Source of the DNA: Astragalus membranaceus
Lineage: Eukaryota > Streptophyta > Magnoliopsida > Fabales > Fabaceae
Assembly: GCA_039519185.1 (NCBI GenBank)
Contig: CM076846.1
Coordinates: 128,468,182-128,532,181, forward strand
Reading direction: 5' to 3'
DNA: 64,000 nucleotides
Both the position numbers and the translations under genes were made by a program. The stretch's first letter is position 1. Each line of letters begins with the position of its first letter. Under the pieces are notes generated by a model that ran no database searches, had not been told where the DNA came from, and saw only the letters and a program-made list of their open reading frames with translations. Positions 22,401-32,988 of the stretch are shown in pieces.

Positions 22401-22539
22401 ACCACATCTCAAGCTCAACTTGACCCAAATTGGAGTTTGAAGCTTGCATGTTGTGTTTGGAGTTAGATACTCGGTAGCTAAAGCACATTAACCAACCACA
22501 TTGAGATTTGGGAAGCAATAGAGTCAAGTTCATAATCTT

Positions 22540-24085
22540 CATAATCGATTCTTGGTGATTGGAGAGAATTGAGTTCGAATTGTGGTGAGAAGTTCGAGTA
22601 CGGGGATTGTTCGTGTGGTTACCGTGTTAAGTGCATTCTGTTGAATCTCGATTAATTGTGAATTCGTCACTTTGGATGAATTCTACTCGCTTAGGGTTTT
22701 TAATATTGGAGTTTTGATTGTTGTTAGTTGCTGGAACATTATGTACAATTTCGTTTTTATGAAATTCGAGTCGAGAAATGTGTTTTCGAAAATGTCTCGT
22801 TTCGGCGTCATTTTAACGATTTAATGAATATGTATCGTGTGATTGTTGTGAAATTGGTTGATGTTACATGTTTTGGACTGGAATATTGTCTGGTATTGTC
22901 TGTGTTTATGTTGGATTTTGATCGGAATACGGATTGGACTCGAACGGAATTGCGAAAAACGAGAAAACAGAACGAATAGGTGTGCTGATAGAAGCGCACG
23001 GGTCGTGAGCCTATGGTACCTGGACCGTGCGCCAACTTCAGGAATGATTTTAAAAAGGATGTTCAGTGTGCACGGGTCGTGCGCCTAGGGCACACGGACC
23101 GTGCGTGAGCTTCTGTTACCGCACACCGAATTCTCGTTTCGTTGCTCATTTCGATTCCAAACCTCTTCTAATCTTCTTCCCAACCATCCCTCATGTCATG
23201 GAACCAATGATGCTCTGTTTTTGAACATGATTGCAAGGTTTAAAGTAAATTGTTTTTGGAAGTCAAAATTGTTTCAAAAACCGTAAAGTAGTACTCGTGA
23301 GCGAACATGTATTATGTTTAATGTCATGGAACTAAATGTTCAAGCAACTGTTTAATGTCATGGAACTAAATGTTCAAGCAATTGTTTAAGGTCATGGAAC
23401 TAAATGTTCAATCAAAGTCAGGATATATAAATTATATCAAAGTGCGGGTGACGACCCAGTTGATTAGTATACTAGGGGAGGGGAAGTCATGAGCCCCAGA
23501 ACCTAGGCCTCACGAGGTTTGAAGCTAGTGTAAGCTAGTGAAGAGGTTCGATGGTAAAGGCGTGGTCATTACCGAAGATGTACTATGGCATGTCAGGAAA
23601 AGCTATATGCACGTAGGACCTTTATGGACTACGATTAAATGAACAAGAATAAATGGACCAAGAGTAATTGTGAGGGGTTACGGTAGAACTCACTGAGATA
23701 ATGTTTATCTCACCCTTTATATGTTGTTGTTTTACAGATACTCAGGGAAAGAATAAGGCAAGGAAGCATGGTTGATGAGACCTTAAGGAGGACATGAAGT
23801 TTTAGACTTATCTTCATGATGTTTTTCCCATAGTGATTGTACTTCAATTTGATGACTTGTACTAGCTACCAGTTAATGATCGTTTCCGCTATTTTCTTGT
23901 TGTTGGATATTGAACAATAGGAATTATTATGATTCGGATGTCTTGAGCTATGTATAACTCTTGATTTTGGATTAAGTTTAAGGGTTTTTAGTTTGTTCAA
24001 TATCTGAAACAGAAAATTTTACTCTGATGTATGCCATTTCGTGCATCTTAGTATTTCTACTTGTTAGAAATATTAGGATTGTACA
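22540..24085. mobile_element. Large Tekay/Del-like LTR remnant
   Basis: Shares segments with the other large LTR-like elements here: GTACGGGGATTGTTCGTGTG, TGCACGGGTCGTGCGCC, GTAGAACTCACTGAGATAAT, ACAGATACTCAGGGAAAG. It ends TTAGAAATATTAGGATTGTACA, directly against repeat copy C. A three-fold short tandem repeat (TCATGGAACTAAATGTTCAA, 23330-23412) lies inside. The 5' boundary is not clear. ORFs in it are not convincing. Confidence 0.5.
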
Positions 24086-24089
24086 AGAT

Positions 24090-25240
24090 GATTGTTAGGC
24101 GTTTGATTTGAGAGACAACAAAAATCTATTTGTAGAATGACAAAAATATCCTTAAATAAAATTGAATAGATAGAGAATACAAAATAAAAGAGCACGAAAA
24201 ATAATTAATTAATATTACTAATTATTTAATGAGAATGAAAATAATTAATATTAATAATTTTTAAAATATTTACACTCACAAATACAAAAGGAGAAAATAA
24301 TTATTTAGTAAGAATGAAATATAATTAATATTAATAATTTTAAAAAACATTTATTATTTTTACAAAAAAAATAAAACAATTATCGCAAATTTTAAAAATA
24401 ATTTTTCTTAAATTAAGTAAGCATAGTAAATTAAAAATGTTAAGTAATTTAAAATGATTATATATTTTTTTGAAAAAATATTAGACCAACTTAAAAATAT
24501 TTTAGTAAGTAAAATAGAATAATATAATAGGGGTATTGTGGTAATTTAAAGTGAAAAATTCACTCATTTTTCCTTTTTCTTCCCAATTTGGGAGGATTCA
24601 CGTGTACAGGGATTGATTGCACCTTGATTTTCTCTTTTCATCGCTAATTAGTTGTGTTCAGTACCGTGCTACCGATCGTGAGGATCGATATTATGCAGTT
24701 GGTAGATACTTTGTCCTTGATCCTATCATTGTCTTCAGGCTGAGAGGAAAGTCTTGTTCGACCCGGGGATGTTCGACCTTGAGGGGCGATGTTGAGGTGT
24801 TCGATCTTGAGATGTTCGATCTTGAGGGGCGAGGTTGTACCTGCAATGATACTCCGACGCTCAAGTCAGTATTTGAGAGAATGAGTGTTTGGTTCAAAAG
24901 TGCTTACCATTAATGAGCATTGAATGGGGTATTTATAGAGTTTGGATGTGTTTGTGTTGGCGTTTTTGGGCCGTCCGATCTTGCGGGCTGATCTTGGCCA
25001 TTGAAGATTGGACTCTCTTGATTACAATTGGGCTTCTCATCAATTGGGCTTTTTTGGAGAAGGGGTGCAAATAGGAAATACTGTAATTACCATAACAAGT
25101 TGCAATCAAAACATGGAAAAATAGGGTATTTTCTCACCCTATTTTTGTTTTCCATCACTTTTCTCTCCTACTAAACTGAGTGTTAGACTTTGTAAATGAA
25201 TGGTGGAGATTGTATTTGCACTTTTCCCTCCTACACACGG
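24090..25240. repeat. AT-rich dispersed repeat, copy C (split by a solo LTR)
   Basis: Collinear with copies A and B from GTTAGGCGTTTGATTTGAGAG to CTAATTAGTTG. It is interrupted by the solo LTR at 24655-25097 and resumes as AGTTGCAATCAAAACATGG, ACTGAGTGTTAGACTTTG and AATGGTGGAGATTG. Comparison with copy A gives the exact pre-insertion sequence at the LTR junction. Confidence 0.8.
24655..25097 (-). mobile_element. Solo LTR of the Tat family, reverse orientation
   Basis: It begins TGTTCAGTACCGTGC and ends ATTACCATAACA on the plus strand. These are the reverse of the ends of the Tat 3' LTR at 6375-6814. The perfect 5-bp duplication AGTTG flanks it (24650-24654 and 25098-25102), and copy A of the host repeat shows the empty site. 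It is 443 bp, so it arose by LTR-LTR recombination that removed the interior. Confidence 0.9.
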
Positions 25241-25394
25241 TTTGGCTCAACTTTTCAAGAGTTTTTTTCTAGTTCAAAGGAAAAGTTGATCCAAATATAA
25301 GTTTTTTTTTTTTCGGACCATCGCTGACTACCCATGGAGTGTCCAAATACTTTCAACGAAAGACTAATCTCCGTTCCTGCTTAGGATCAAATTT

Positions 25395-27347
25395 TGTTAG
25401 AATGTATCAGAAGAAAAAAAAATGCTGAACTTCACTCTCTGCCTCACGAGTCTCTCTCTATGGAATTTTTTTTTTCCTTTCTCTTTCTCGTGAGCCTCTC
25501 TTCTCCCTCGCGAATCTCTTTCTCAAACCAGTAACCGTTCCTCCCCAAACACCATACCTCAGCGTTCACCATCTCCATAACTCAGAGTTCACCATATCCA
25601 TTCCTTCTGCGTTTTTCCTCCTCTTCACGGATCTGGTTTTCCTTTTCTTTCTCGCGAGGCCTCTCTCTTAGAAAAGCTTAAACAGTTTTTCTTCTCTTCT
25701 CATCGCACTGTTTGAAGCGATGCTCTCTCTCTGATTCTTGATCCACTCTCTGTTTGCCGCCTCAAAGTGCTGCATCACCTTCTTCTCTGGATCTCGATTC
25801 ATTCTCAGATTCACTATTAGAATCTGGTTTCGGTTTCTTCTTGCTGCGATTTTGCTCATTGTAAATCTCTATTTTCCCTCTCTTTTGGCTTTGCGATCTG
25901 GTTCAAGTGATTCAGATTCGGCTTCCGTTGCGTCAATCGCTTCCGTTGCGTCCTTCAGAGTCGCCATCTTCATCTCCTTCAGAATCGATCCTTGATGATT
26001 CTGGTTCGTTTTTTCCTCTTTTTGACCTAAATCGAAATTTTAATTTCTGTTCTCATCCTCTTTCCTTGATTCTGATCAGTCATCTGATTCAGAAGTTCTT
26101 CCTCTGGATCGAATTCTTAATTCAGTTCCTTGGAATCTTGATTCGATTTCCTTTCATCTGTTTTCTAAAACTGAAAATCTTTTTACGTTTCTGAACCAAA
26201 ATCGTTTCTTATCAGTGTTCTTGGTTTGCTTCTGTTTTCCAGTCAATCGCGTTTTCCAATCGTGTTCTCTTTCTGTTCTCACTTCGAATCACGTTCTCTG
26301 CTCTTGATTCGAAGCCTTTTTTTCCGTTCGTGAATCGCTTCCAGTTTTTTTTGTCACAGTTCTTGAAATCTGAATCTGACATTTCAGTTTTCTGTCATTC
26401 TTTCTATATCTGTGTTGTTTCTAAATCTGATTTCCTGTTAGTTATCAGTGTTTTTTTTTCAATCTCTTGTTTCAATTTCTATTCCAATTCTATTCTCGTG
26501 GTTTTTTTTTCTCCCTGTTTTTGGTGTTGATTTCCAAATACTGAGATTCGTAGTCATCTCCTCATCATGCTTCTGTGAAGTGAGACATACTACTTAATGA
26601 ATGGATTGGTTTGACTGTTCATTTGCACACTAAGTGTTTGGTGATTTGCCTCTTCATTTGCATCGTGTTTTTCATTGCAAATTGTTCATGCCTCAGATGC
26701 TCCAATTTTGGCGCTTCCGAATACAGGAATTGTTGCTTTAAGCCTCTGCAATGCAGTTATTTTATGATGTGAGTTTCAATTCTGACCAGCAGGCTTGCTT
26801 GGGTCCATTTTTGCTTTAGGAGCAGCAGCTGGTTGCTTGTGATGTGTATTTCAATTCTGAGAATTTTCTGCAGATCCAAGGCTGATGCATACCAGTAGCA
26901 GTGGTGCTTTTGTGATTTTTTTTTGTTGAGATCTTACTGCTGGTTTGTGCTGGTTTGATGGATAGAAGCAGCAGCCTCTGGTGTTATGTTTATGGCCAAG
27001 TATCTCAAGTGCAGGACATGCTGCTGCTTTGCCTGACTGTTTGCCTCATAGTTTTTTTTAGTTGGCTGCTGTTTTTTTTTCTTGTTCTATTAGGAATAGG
27101 CAATATTTTAATTCCTACTCTTCTCTTCAAGCTGAACATGATTGTTACTCATGATCCAGCTTGAGGGGGGCTGTTAGAATAGACAATATTTTATTGTATA
27201 GCTCACTTAGATGAGTTTGTATAGTTGCTAGTTAGTTAGTCTTAGTAACTGGACCAGCTTCCTTTAACTGATTCAGTTATGTATATTGTTGTATATATAG
27301 GGATTGATCCCTCATTCAATAAACAAGTTCAGTTTTACATTCTAACA
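25395..27347 (+). mobile_element. Non-autonomous or deleted LTR retrotransposon within the SINE
   Basis: The 5-bp duplication AATTT (25390-25394, 27348-27352) flanks a unit that starts TGTTAGAATGTATCAGA and ends ACATTCTAACA. A G-rich polypurine tract (GAGGGGGGC, 27163-27171) precedes a 176-bp 3' LTR. The left end keeps only about eight LTR bases before a primer-binding-like TATCAGA, so the 5' LTR appears deleted. The 1.7-kb interior is pyrimidine-rich, with no retroviral-type ORF, and looks like UTR-like or captured non-coding sequence. Confidence 0.7.
27172..27347 (+). repeat. 3' LTR of the element within the SINE
   Basis: Starts TGTTAGAATAGACAATATTT and ends TTTTACATTCTAACA, with a TATA-like GTATATATAGGG near 27290. 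The short inverted ends TGTTAGAAT/ATTCTAACA are perfect. Confidence 0.75.
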
Positions 27348-27479
27348 AATTTCGCACTGGCCAACACCGAGTTTGTCCACTGCGGGAATCGAACCCGGGA
27401 GCGCCGGATCGACCCCCCCGTGTTCCAAGGTAGATTAAGCCATTGGGCCAACCGTGTTGGTTTGATCCAAATATAAGTT

Positions 27480-28676
27480 ATTAAAAGTAAAAGTTGATCC
27501 AAATATAATTTATTAAAAGCTCTTAAAGTATCTCTTGAGGGAGAGTTTTGTCGCCCATTGTGGTCCTACCCCAATTTGAGGGATTAGTCTCTGCAATTGC
27601 GCACAGAGAGGATATCTGATTTATAAAAAAAAAAACTCTTAAGAACACATCAGTGTTATAACCCGTGTTAAACACAAATACGGTCGCATTTTTATAAAAT
27701 AGTTATTTAAAAATGCAACTACGAAGAATTATAAAATTATTCTTCAAAAAAGGAACTATAAAATGAATGAATAGTTTTTATTAATAAATTATATAACAAT
27801 TATTGTCAAAATAAATAAATAAACTATCTAACCATTATTATAAATTTAAATGGAAACCGGGATCGTGTCAACAACCAACAAACACGGTTTCAATTTCACG
27901 GTCTGAAATTATTTGTCTGCATGCATGCATGCTTCAAATATTCTTGAAATATTAAAATACCTTACTACCAAATTCGATTGGTATGAGTATGACTATAAGT
28001 TGAGTTTTTTATTTTATTTTATGAAAATCATCATCATCATCATCATATAATTTCATCCCAAATCTATCTATATATATACATCCCGACTCCCTAAGGGTGT
28101 CCGACGCCGGCATTGGTGTGGGCTCTCCCACCGATATTGGCACCAATGGGCTCCTAACAATCCAATTGTTATTGATTTAATAATGCTATCTTCCTAAGTG
28201 ATCACGTCCCAAAAATATTATGTATTGGACCAATCTTTCTTTAATTTGTATGTATTATACAAATGTCTCTTTATTTTCTACAATCTTTATTTGTTTTTAC
28301 TAATTAACATCTTTATAGTTCATTACATCTTTATTTGTTTTTACTAGTTAATTTCCATTTCCCATCTTTATTTTTTCATAGCTTCTTTCATATTGTAATC
28401 TAAATGACAAATTTTGGTATCCCAATAAATTTGTGTTAACTAGAGCATTGGCCTCATGCATTACATGGGTCCCGACGCTAATTTGGTCTACAACATTAGG
28501 ATGCATACAATCAAAATCTTGACAATTAGCAAATACACGAGATACCCTTGCTAATGTACATATAGGCATACATTAGAAGGATCTTTTATTTCGATTTGTG
28601 TGGGGGTGGCGAAAAGGTTCGGTCCGACCTTCCAACCCATTAAAAAAGGGGTCACGTTTTTTTAACCCCACCAATA
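27480..28676. other. Intergenic DNA with a SINE fragment and small hairpins
   Basis: About 27525-27625 carries a SINE 3' fragment (TTTGAGGGATTAGTCTCTGC) ending in an A tail. A (CATCAT)n-like tract lies near 28030. Two hairpin-forming stretches were seen: GGTGTGGGCTCTCCCACC near 28115, and GTGTGGGGGT paired with ACCCCCACAC at about 28600-28695. No gene is supported. Confidence 0.45.
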
Positions 28677-28871
28677 GACACCATACCCCCACACAAATTA
28701 TTTATCCTCAATTCCTCATTTTACCCCTTAAAGAATATAAAACAGATTTATCTATTTTTAGGATAAATCCGTTTTGCAAAAAAAAATTAGAAATGAATTT
28801 ATAGATAAATCTGTTTTGCAATTTTTCTAAACGGATATAGATCCATTAGACTTATATATAAATACGTTAGG

Positions 28872-30767
28872 TGTAACATCCCAAAATAATTAATTGAATT
28901 ATTTTGATGCTTGAATAATTTAATTAATTATGATTGTTTGATGATTGATGATTTTATAAAATTGATTTAATCGCTAATGAATTAATGATTTAAATAGGGT
29001 TTATTAGGGAATTGAGGATAGGGTGAGGTCATTTTAGGAATTTCACCCACACTTGATATTTAGTTGTGTTTTATAAAAAGAAAAGAAAAGAGAGAGTTGA
29101 GGGAAAGAAAGAGAGAAGTCGAGGAAGAGAAAGAGAAGAGAAGAGAAAAGAGAGAAAAGAAAGAAAAGAGAAAAGAAGAAGAAGAAGAAGAAGAAGAAGA
29201 AGAAGAAGAAGAAGAAGAAGAAGAAGAAGAAGAAGAAGAAGAAGAAGAAGAAGAGTGAGGGGTTCCAACCAAACCCTGGCTTCAAATCATCACCTCCTTC
29301 CCTTCCATTTTCGTTTCCCCATCACTAAGTAAGTTCATCTCCTTTTTCTCTTTCCTTTGGGTTGCGAAATTTGTGAGTTAGAGAGATGAGGTGAGTTGAA
29401 ATTTTTGGTTGAATGTTGATTTTGAAGGTTCCTAGATGTTTAGGAGCAAACCCAAGGTAGATTGATGGAAGATTGAAGTTTGATTTTGAGTTTTGAAGCT
29501 TTGTTGGTGTCTAGGGTTTGATTTGGGAATTTGGGGAAAATTGTCATCTTTTGCTTCATTTGTGTGGAATCCGATTTGAAGGTGAGTTCTTAGTTTTATT
29601 CGATGAAATTGGTATATTGCGTTGTTATTTCGGTTTGGTGTGCGTTATCGTGTAATGATTTTGTGTAAAAACCGCTAAATCGTTATTGTTATCAAACTTG
29701 TTTTTGATTGATATGATTGGTTGTGTAGTTGTTGATTGGACATGTTTTTGGCGCTATCATAGACTGTGGTTAAGTTAGGAATCGAGTGGAACGAGTAGCA
29801 GAATCGAACGGAATAGCGAATTTACACGAAAACGAAAAAAAATTCAATGCTGTCAGAGGAGCAGGACCCGTGCGCTTTTGAGCACGACCCGTGCGCCGAC
29901 TTATGTCACCGTTTCTAAAACGCGTCCAAAGCTATTCCTTTTGATTCCAAACCTCCCCCAATCCTTTTCTTAACCCTTCTCATCGATGATTGCATACGTT
30001 TGCACGCCGAATTGTTATTTTTATGAAGCGAAAATAATGATATATGATTATAGTGTCAAAACCGTTTGACTAGTTATGTCCGAGAGAGAACATAACATGC
30101 TTAATGAATAAAAAGGATTTGGTATCCATTTTCCCAAGGATTTCGGTAATCCATAAAAAGGCATTTGGTCTGCCATTGGTCGGATTTTGTGGTCCGAATA
30201 TCTATGTTTCCCAAAGGATTTTGGTAATCCACATGAGGCATTCGGTATGCCATTAATCGGAATTTGGGATCCGAATGAAATCTAAATAAAACACCGCGAG
30301 TAGAGTTGTGAAGGGTCACGAAAGAACTCACTGAGATTATTATCGCACTGTTTATATTTGCGGTGTTTACAGATAAACAGGGAAAAACAAAGGCAAAGCA
30401 GAACGAGTAGCAACTGTGCTAAGTATGACGATTTGAAGGATCTTGGAGATCCGCTAGTTATTTTGCTTAGTTCCCTAGTTTAATATGTACTTCGATATTA
30501 TAACTTAGACATTGTAAAAGTTATGTATCGCCTATGTTATTTCTATTTGAGATGTTGAACAATAGGTATGAAATGACTATAGAACTTGGGTCTGTTGTTG
30601 ATAAGAAATTTCCATTGAGGACTTAAAGATGTTTAAGTGGATACTAATGATGACTTTTTCATCTAATTTAGTTATGTTCAACGTCTTAAATTAGAAATAT
30701 TACTCTGATTTATGCTTTTACGTGCGTTCCAATATTTCTTCTATGGTTGAAATATTAGGGTGTTACA
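28872..30767. mobile_element. Large Tekay/Del-like solo LTR
   Basis: Ends TGTAACATCCC and GGGTGTTACA. Shared internal segments include AAGAACTCACTGAGATTAT, ACAGATAAACAGGGAAAA and a pair of GACCCGTGCGC motifs, as in the element at 22540-24085. It contains the GAA microsatellite. No matching 5-bp flanks were found, so it may be an old insertion. Confidence 0.5.
29172..29255. repeat. (AAG)n microsatellite
   Basis: About 27 AAG/GAA triplets follow a longer purine-only tract (29075-29171), within the large LTR-like element. ORFs of pure Glu, Lys, Arg, Ser, Phe or Leu here are artefacts of the repeat. Confidence 0.97.
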
Positions 30768-31210
30768 TTATATAAATCCATCAAACATTCAAGCATAAAT
30801 TCGTATCGTGCCAAGCATAAATCCGTTTGGTAAGCATTCAAGCATAAAATAAGTCAAGCATAAACCTCTATGGTGCCAAGCATAAATCCGTTTGGTAAGT
30901 ATAAAACCGTTTTCATCATAAAGTATGCCTACGGATTCATATATATCCGTTTTCCATAAAGGTATTAAACTACGGATTTATGTTTTTAGTAGATAAATTC
31001 GTAGTGTATTTTTCAACTATGTATTTATCAAATAAAAACATAAATCCGTAATGCATTTTTTGGTTAAACGAATTTATCTAAATAAACGATAAATCCGTTT
31101 TGAATTTTTTTTATAAACGGATTTATCTTTTATTTAGATAAATCCATTTAACAATTTTTATAGGGGTAAAATAGGAATAAAAATTTTTTTGGGGTATAGT
31201 GTCTTCAGAG

Positions 31211-31540
31211 TAGGGATGTCAAAACGGGAGATCTGGCCCGGCCCGTTAAGCGTTATGCCCGCGAAAAATCAGGCGGCCCGGCCCGGCCCGTTAACAGAAC
31301 GCGAGCGCAAAATTCATGCCCTGCCCGCGAAGTGGCGGGCTGGCCCGTCAATTTACACTGAATTTAAAAAAAAAAGCGCTAACGGGCGTTTTGGCCCGCC
31401 ACAGTGTTTAGCCCGCGGGCTGGCGGGCGAAGCGGGCCGGGCAACGCGGGCTGGCGGGCATTAATACCTTAGCCCTACCCGCCTTTTTTTGGTGGGCCAA
31501 CGGGCCGGACCGGCGGGCCAAGCCCATTTTGACATCCCTA
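31211..31540. mobile_element. GC-rich hAT-type MITE
   Basis: Perfect 8-bp duplication CTTCAGAG (31203-31210 and 31541-31548). Terminal inverted repeats are TAGGGATGTCAAAACGGG and CCCATTTTGACATCCCTA. It is 330 bp with an unusual interior made of GCCCGGCCCG and GCGGGC words, far more GC-rich than its surroundings. The 8-bp duplication and the TAGGG ends indicate the hAT superfamily. It is non-coding. Confidence 0.9.
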
Positions 31541-31924
31541 CTTCAGAGGCCACCAAGTCACAGACGGGCCAGTTCTGTCAAATGTTTTTTTGTGGTTGTG
31601 CTAGGCCAACCTGCCAACCGACCATTTATGTGTTGTTTGGGACAGCCCAACATATCCTTCTACTTCATGAACAGATGGTGTCCCTGCCTACCAAACAGTA
31701 CTATCTCTCACAAATAGGGGTGTGCAAAGACACTGGTTTATTTGAACCATTCCACATACCATACTGGATCAAAGGAGTGCAAGAAGGAAGTCCTGAGTTC
31801 AAGCCCCGAAAACTAGCATTTCCCCGCCCTACTAACATTGCCTAAGCCCATACCATTTGAAAAAAATTCATCCCAGTATTTTAATTTTAAGTAAAGAAAC
31901 TGGAAACAATGGTATCCCACTTCT

Positions 31925-32095
31925 CAGCGGTCGGGGCTGAACCTCCCTTAACCAAGGATCGGGGTTCGATCCCGCCTTGAGTACGGAGCAGCGTTAAAAC
32001 TCTGGGCCAGCTGTTCTGCCTCGAGGCACCTACAATGAGCGAGAGATTGTCACTGCTCTCCGTGCGGTGGATACCCGAGTTTACCAAAAAAAACA
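31925..32095 (+). mobile_element. tRNA-derived SINE, family 1, second copy
   Basis: Perfect 13-bp duplication GTATCCCACTTCT (31912-31924 and 32096-32108). B box GGGGTTCGATCCC, body GAGTACGGAGCAGCG and CTCTGGGCCAGCTG, end TTTACCAAAAAAAA. It lies inside the hAT-type element and is therefore younger than it. Confidence 0.9.
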
Positions 32096-32099
32096 GTAT

Positions 32100-32640
32100 C
32101 CCACTTCTAAAAATCGGTAAATACCATTTGACTGAGAGTGAGAAAAGTCTCTTAACATCTCTCTTCTTAACACTGCCACACATGTCTTCTCCCGCCGGCA
32201 CCACCTCCGGTACCACCGCCTTAACCTCTAAGTGAAACTGTCTCTAACCACCTCCTCACGTCTCCTTCCTTTGCCGGCACCACCGCTTCGCGTCTCTCCT
32301 TCCGCCGCCGGCACCACCACCGCCGGGACCACCGCCTCACGTTTCTCCTCCCGTCGCCAGAACAGGTGGTAGTTCGCGATCTGACGTTTCTCCTCTCCCA
32401 GATCTCTTTTGCTCTTCATGTATCTTTCCCTCCTTCCTCTGTCGCCCCCTCTTCCAGATCTCTCTCTCGCTCTCTCTCTAAAAAGCTGCTAGGGGATGAA
32501 GTACAGATTGAAGTTTACCGGAGAGGAAATCGTAGACCATACGGTGCGTTTAACGAGGCTCTCACATTCGAAATTGAAATGGGTCTCTTATTGGAAGTTT
32601 CATTCACTGCTGTGACCTGCTTGCTGGTATGACACATCGT
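32100..32640 (+). other. Gene-like fragment inside the hAT element (possible captured sequence)
   Basis: GC-richer than its surroundings. Repeated CACCACCGCC-type words are followed by a CT-rich leader (CTCTCTCTCGCTCTCTCTC) and an ATG at 32495. That ATG opens 39 codons starting MKYRLKFTGEEIVDHTV, stopping at 32614. An overlapping frame encodes a longer but unrecognised peptide. It resembles a 5' UTR and first exon taken from a host gene. The donor gene was not recognised. Confidence 0.3.
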
Positions 32641-32988
32641 CTACCTCCAAAATTGTGGCTTCAAGTGCTAATTGCAGCTAATTTGTTGAAGCTTTCTGGA
32701 CTTTTTAACAAATTTTTTCATTGTCCATGTTTGTAAACGATGCCTTCCTTCATTGTCGCTTTCTGCTTTTTATTTATGTTTGGGATCCAATTCATTTCAA
32801 TCTGGAATATGCATTATCGAATTTAGGATAATCGTTATATTACTTAGTGAAAGCTAATTTTCAAAAGTGGTAATTAAATTGTTATTTTAGTGAAAATTGG
32901 TTTTTAAAGTGGTAAACCGTTTTTTGTAGTGAAAATGGTTTTTGGAAGTAGTAAACCATTTTTTCAATAGTGAAAAAGTGGTTATTGG

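Larger units (their letters stand above)
25304..27461 (-). mobile_element. SINE family 2, reverse strand, interrupted by an LTR element
   Basis: A perfect 18-bp duplication, TTGATCCAAATATAAGTT (25286-25303 and 27462-27479), bounds the unit. On the left a T-run (the A tail on the minus strand) is followed by the SINE 3' body (GGAGATTAGTCTTTCGTTG on the minus strand). On the right is the 5' part with a B box (CGGGTTCGATTCCC) and CCAATGGCTTAATCTACC. The same modules occur in order in the SINE at 14276-14480. An LTR-bounded element (25395-27347) sits in the middle. Confidence 0.85.
28677..31202. mobile_element. Terminal-inverted-repeat element with ATAAATCCGTTT motifs, host of a large LTR
   Basis: The left end ACACCATACCCCCACACAAA...CATTTTACCCCT and the right end AGGGGTAAAATAGGAAT...GGGGTATAGTGT are imperfect inverse complements over about 50 bp. 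The interior flanking the LTR contains many copies of ATAAATCCGTTT and its complement AAACGGATTTAT (28740-28870 and 30780-31145), so the arms can fold extensively. It has no ORF of its own. Superfamily is unknown because no clear target duplication was found. Confidence 0.5.

Noticed and set aside
29043..29332. Overlapping ORFs of poly-Glu, poly-Arg, poly-Ser, poly-Phe and poly-Leu
   Set aside because: All are frames of the AAG microsatellite and its purine-rich flank.
31189..31464. 91-aa ORF with Gly/Arg/Pro-rich sequence
   Set aside because: It lies inside the GC-rich hAT MITE and reflects its repeat words.
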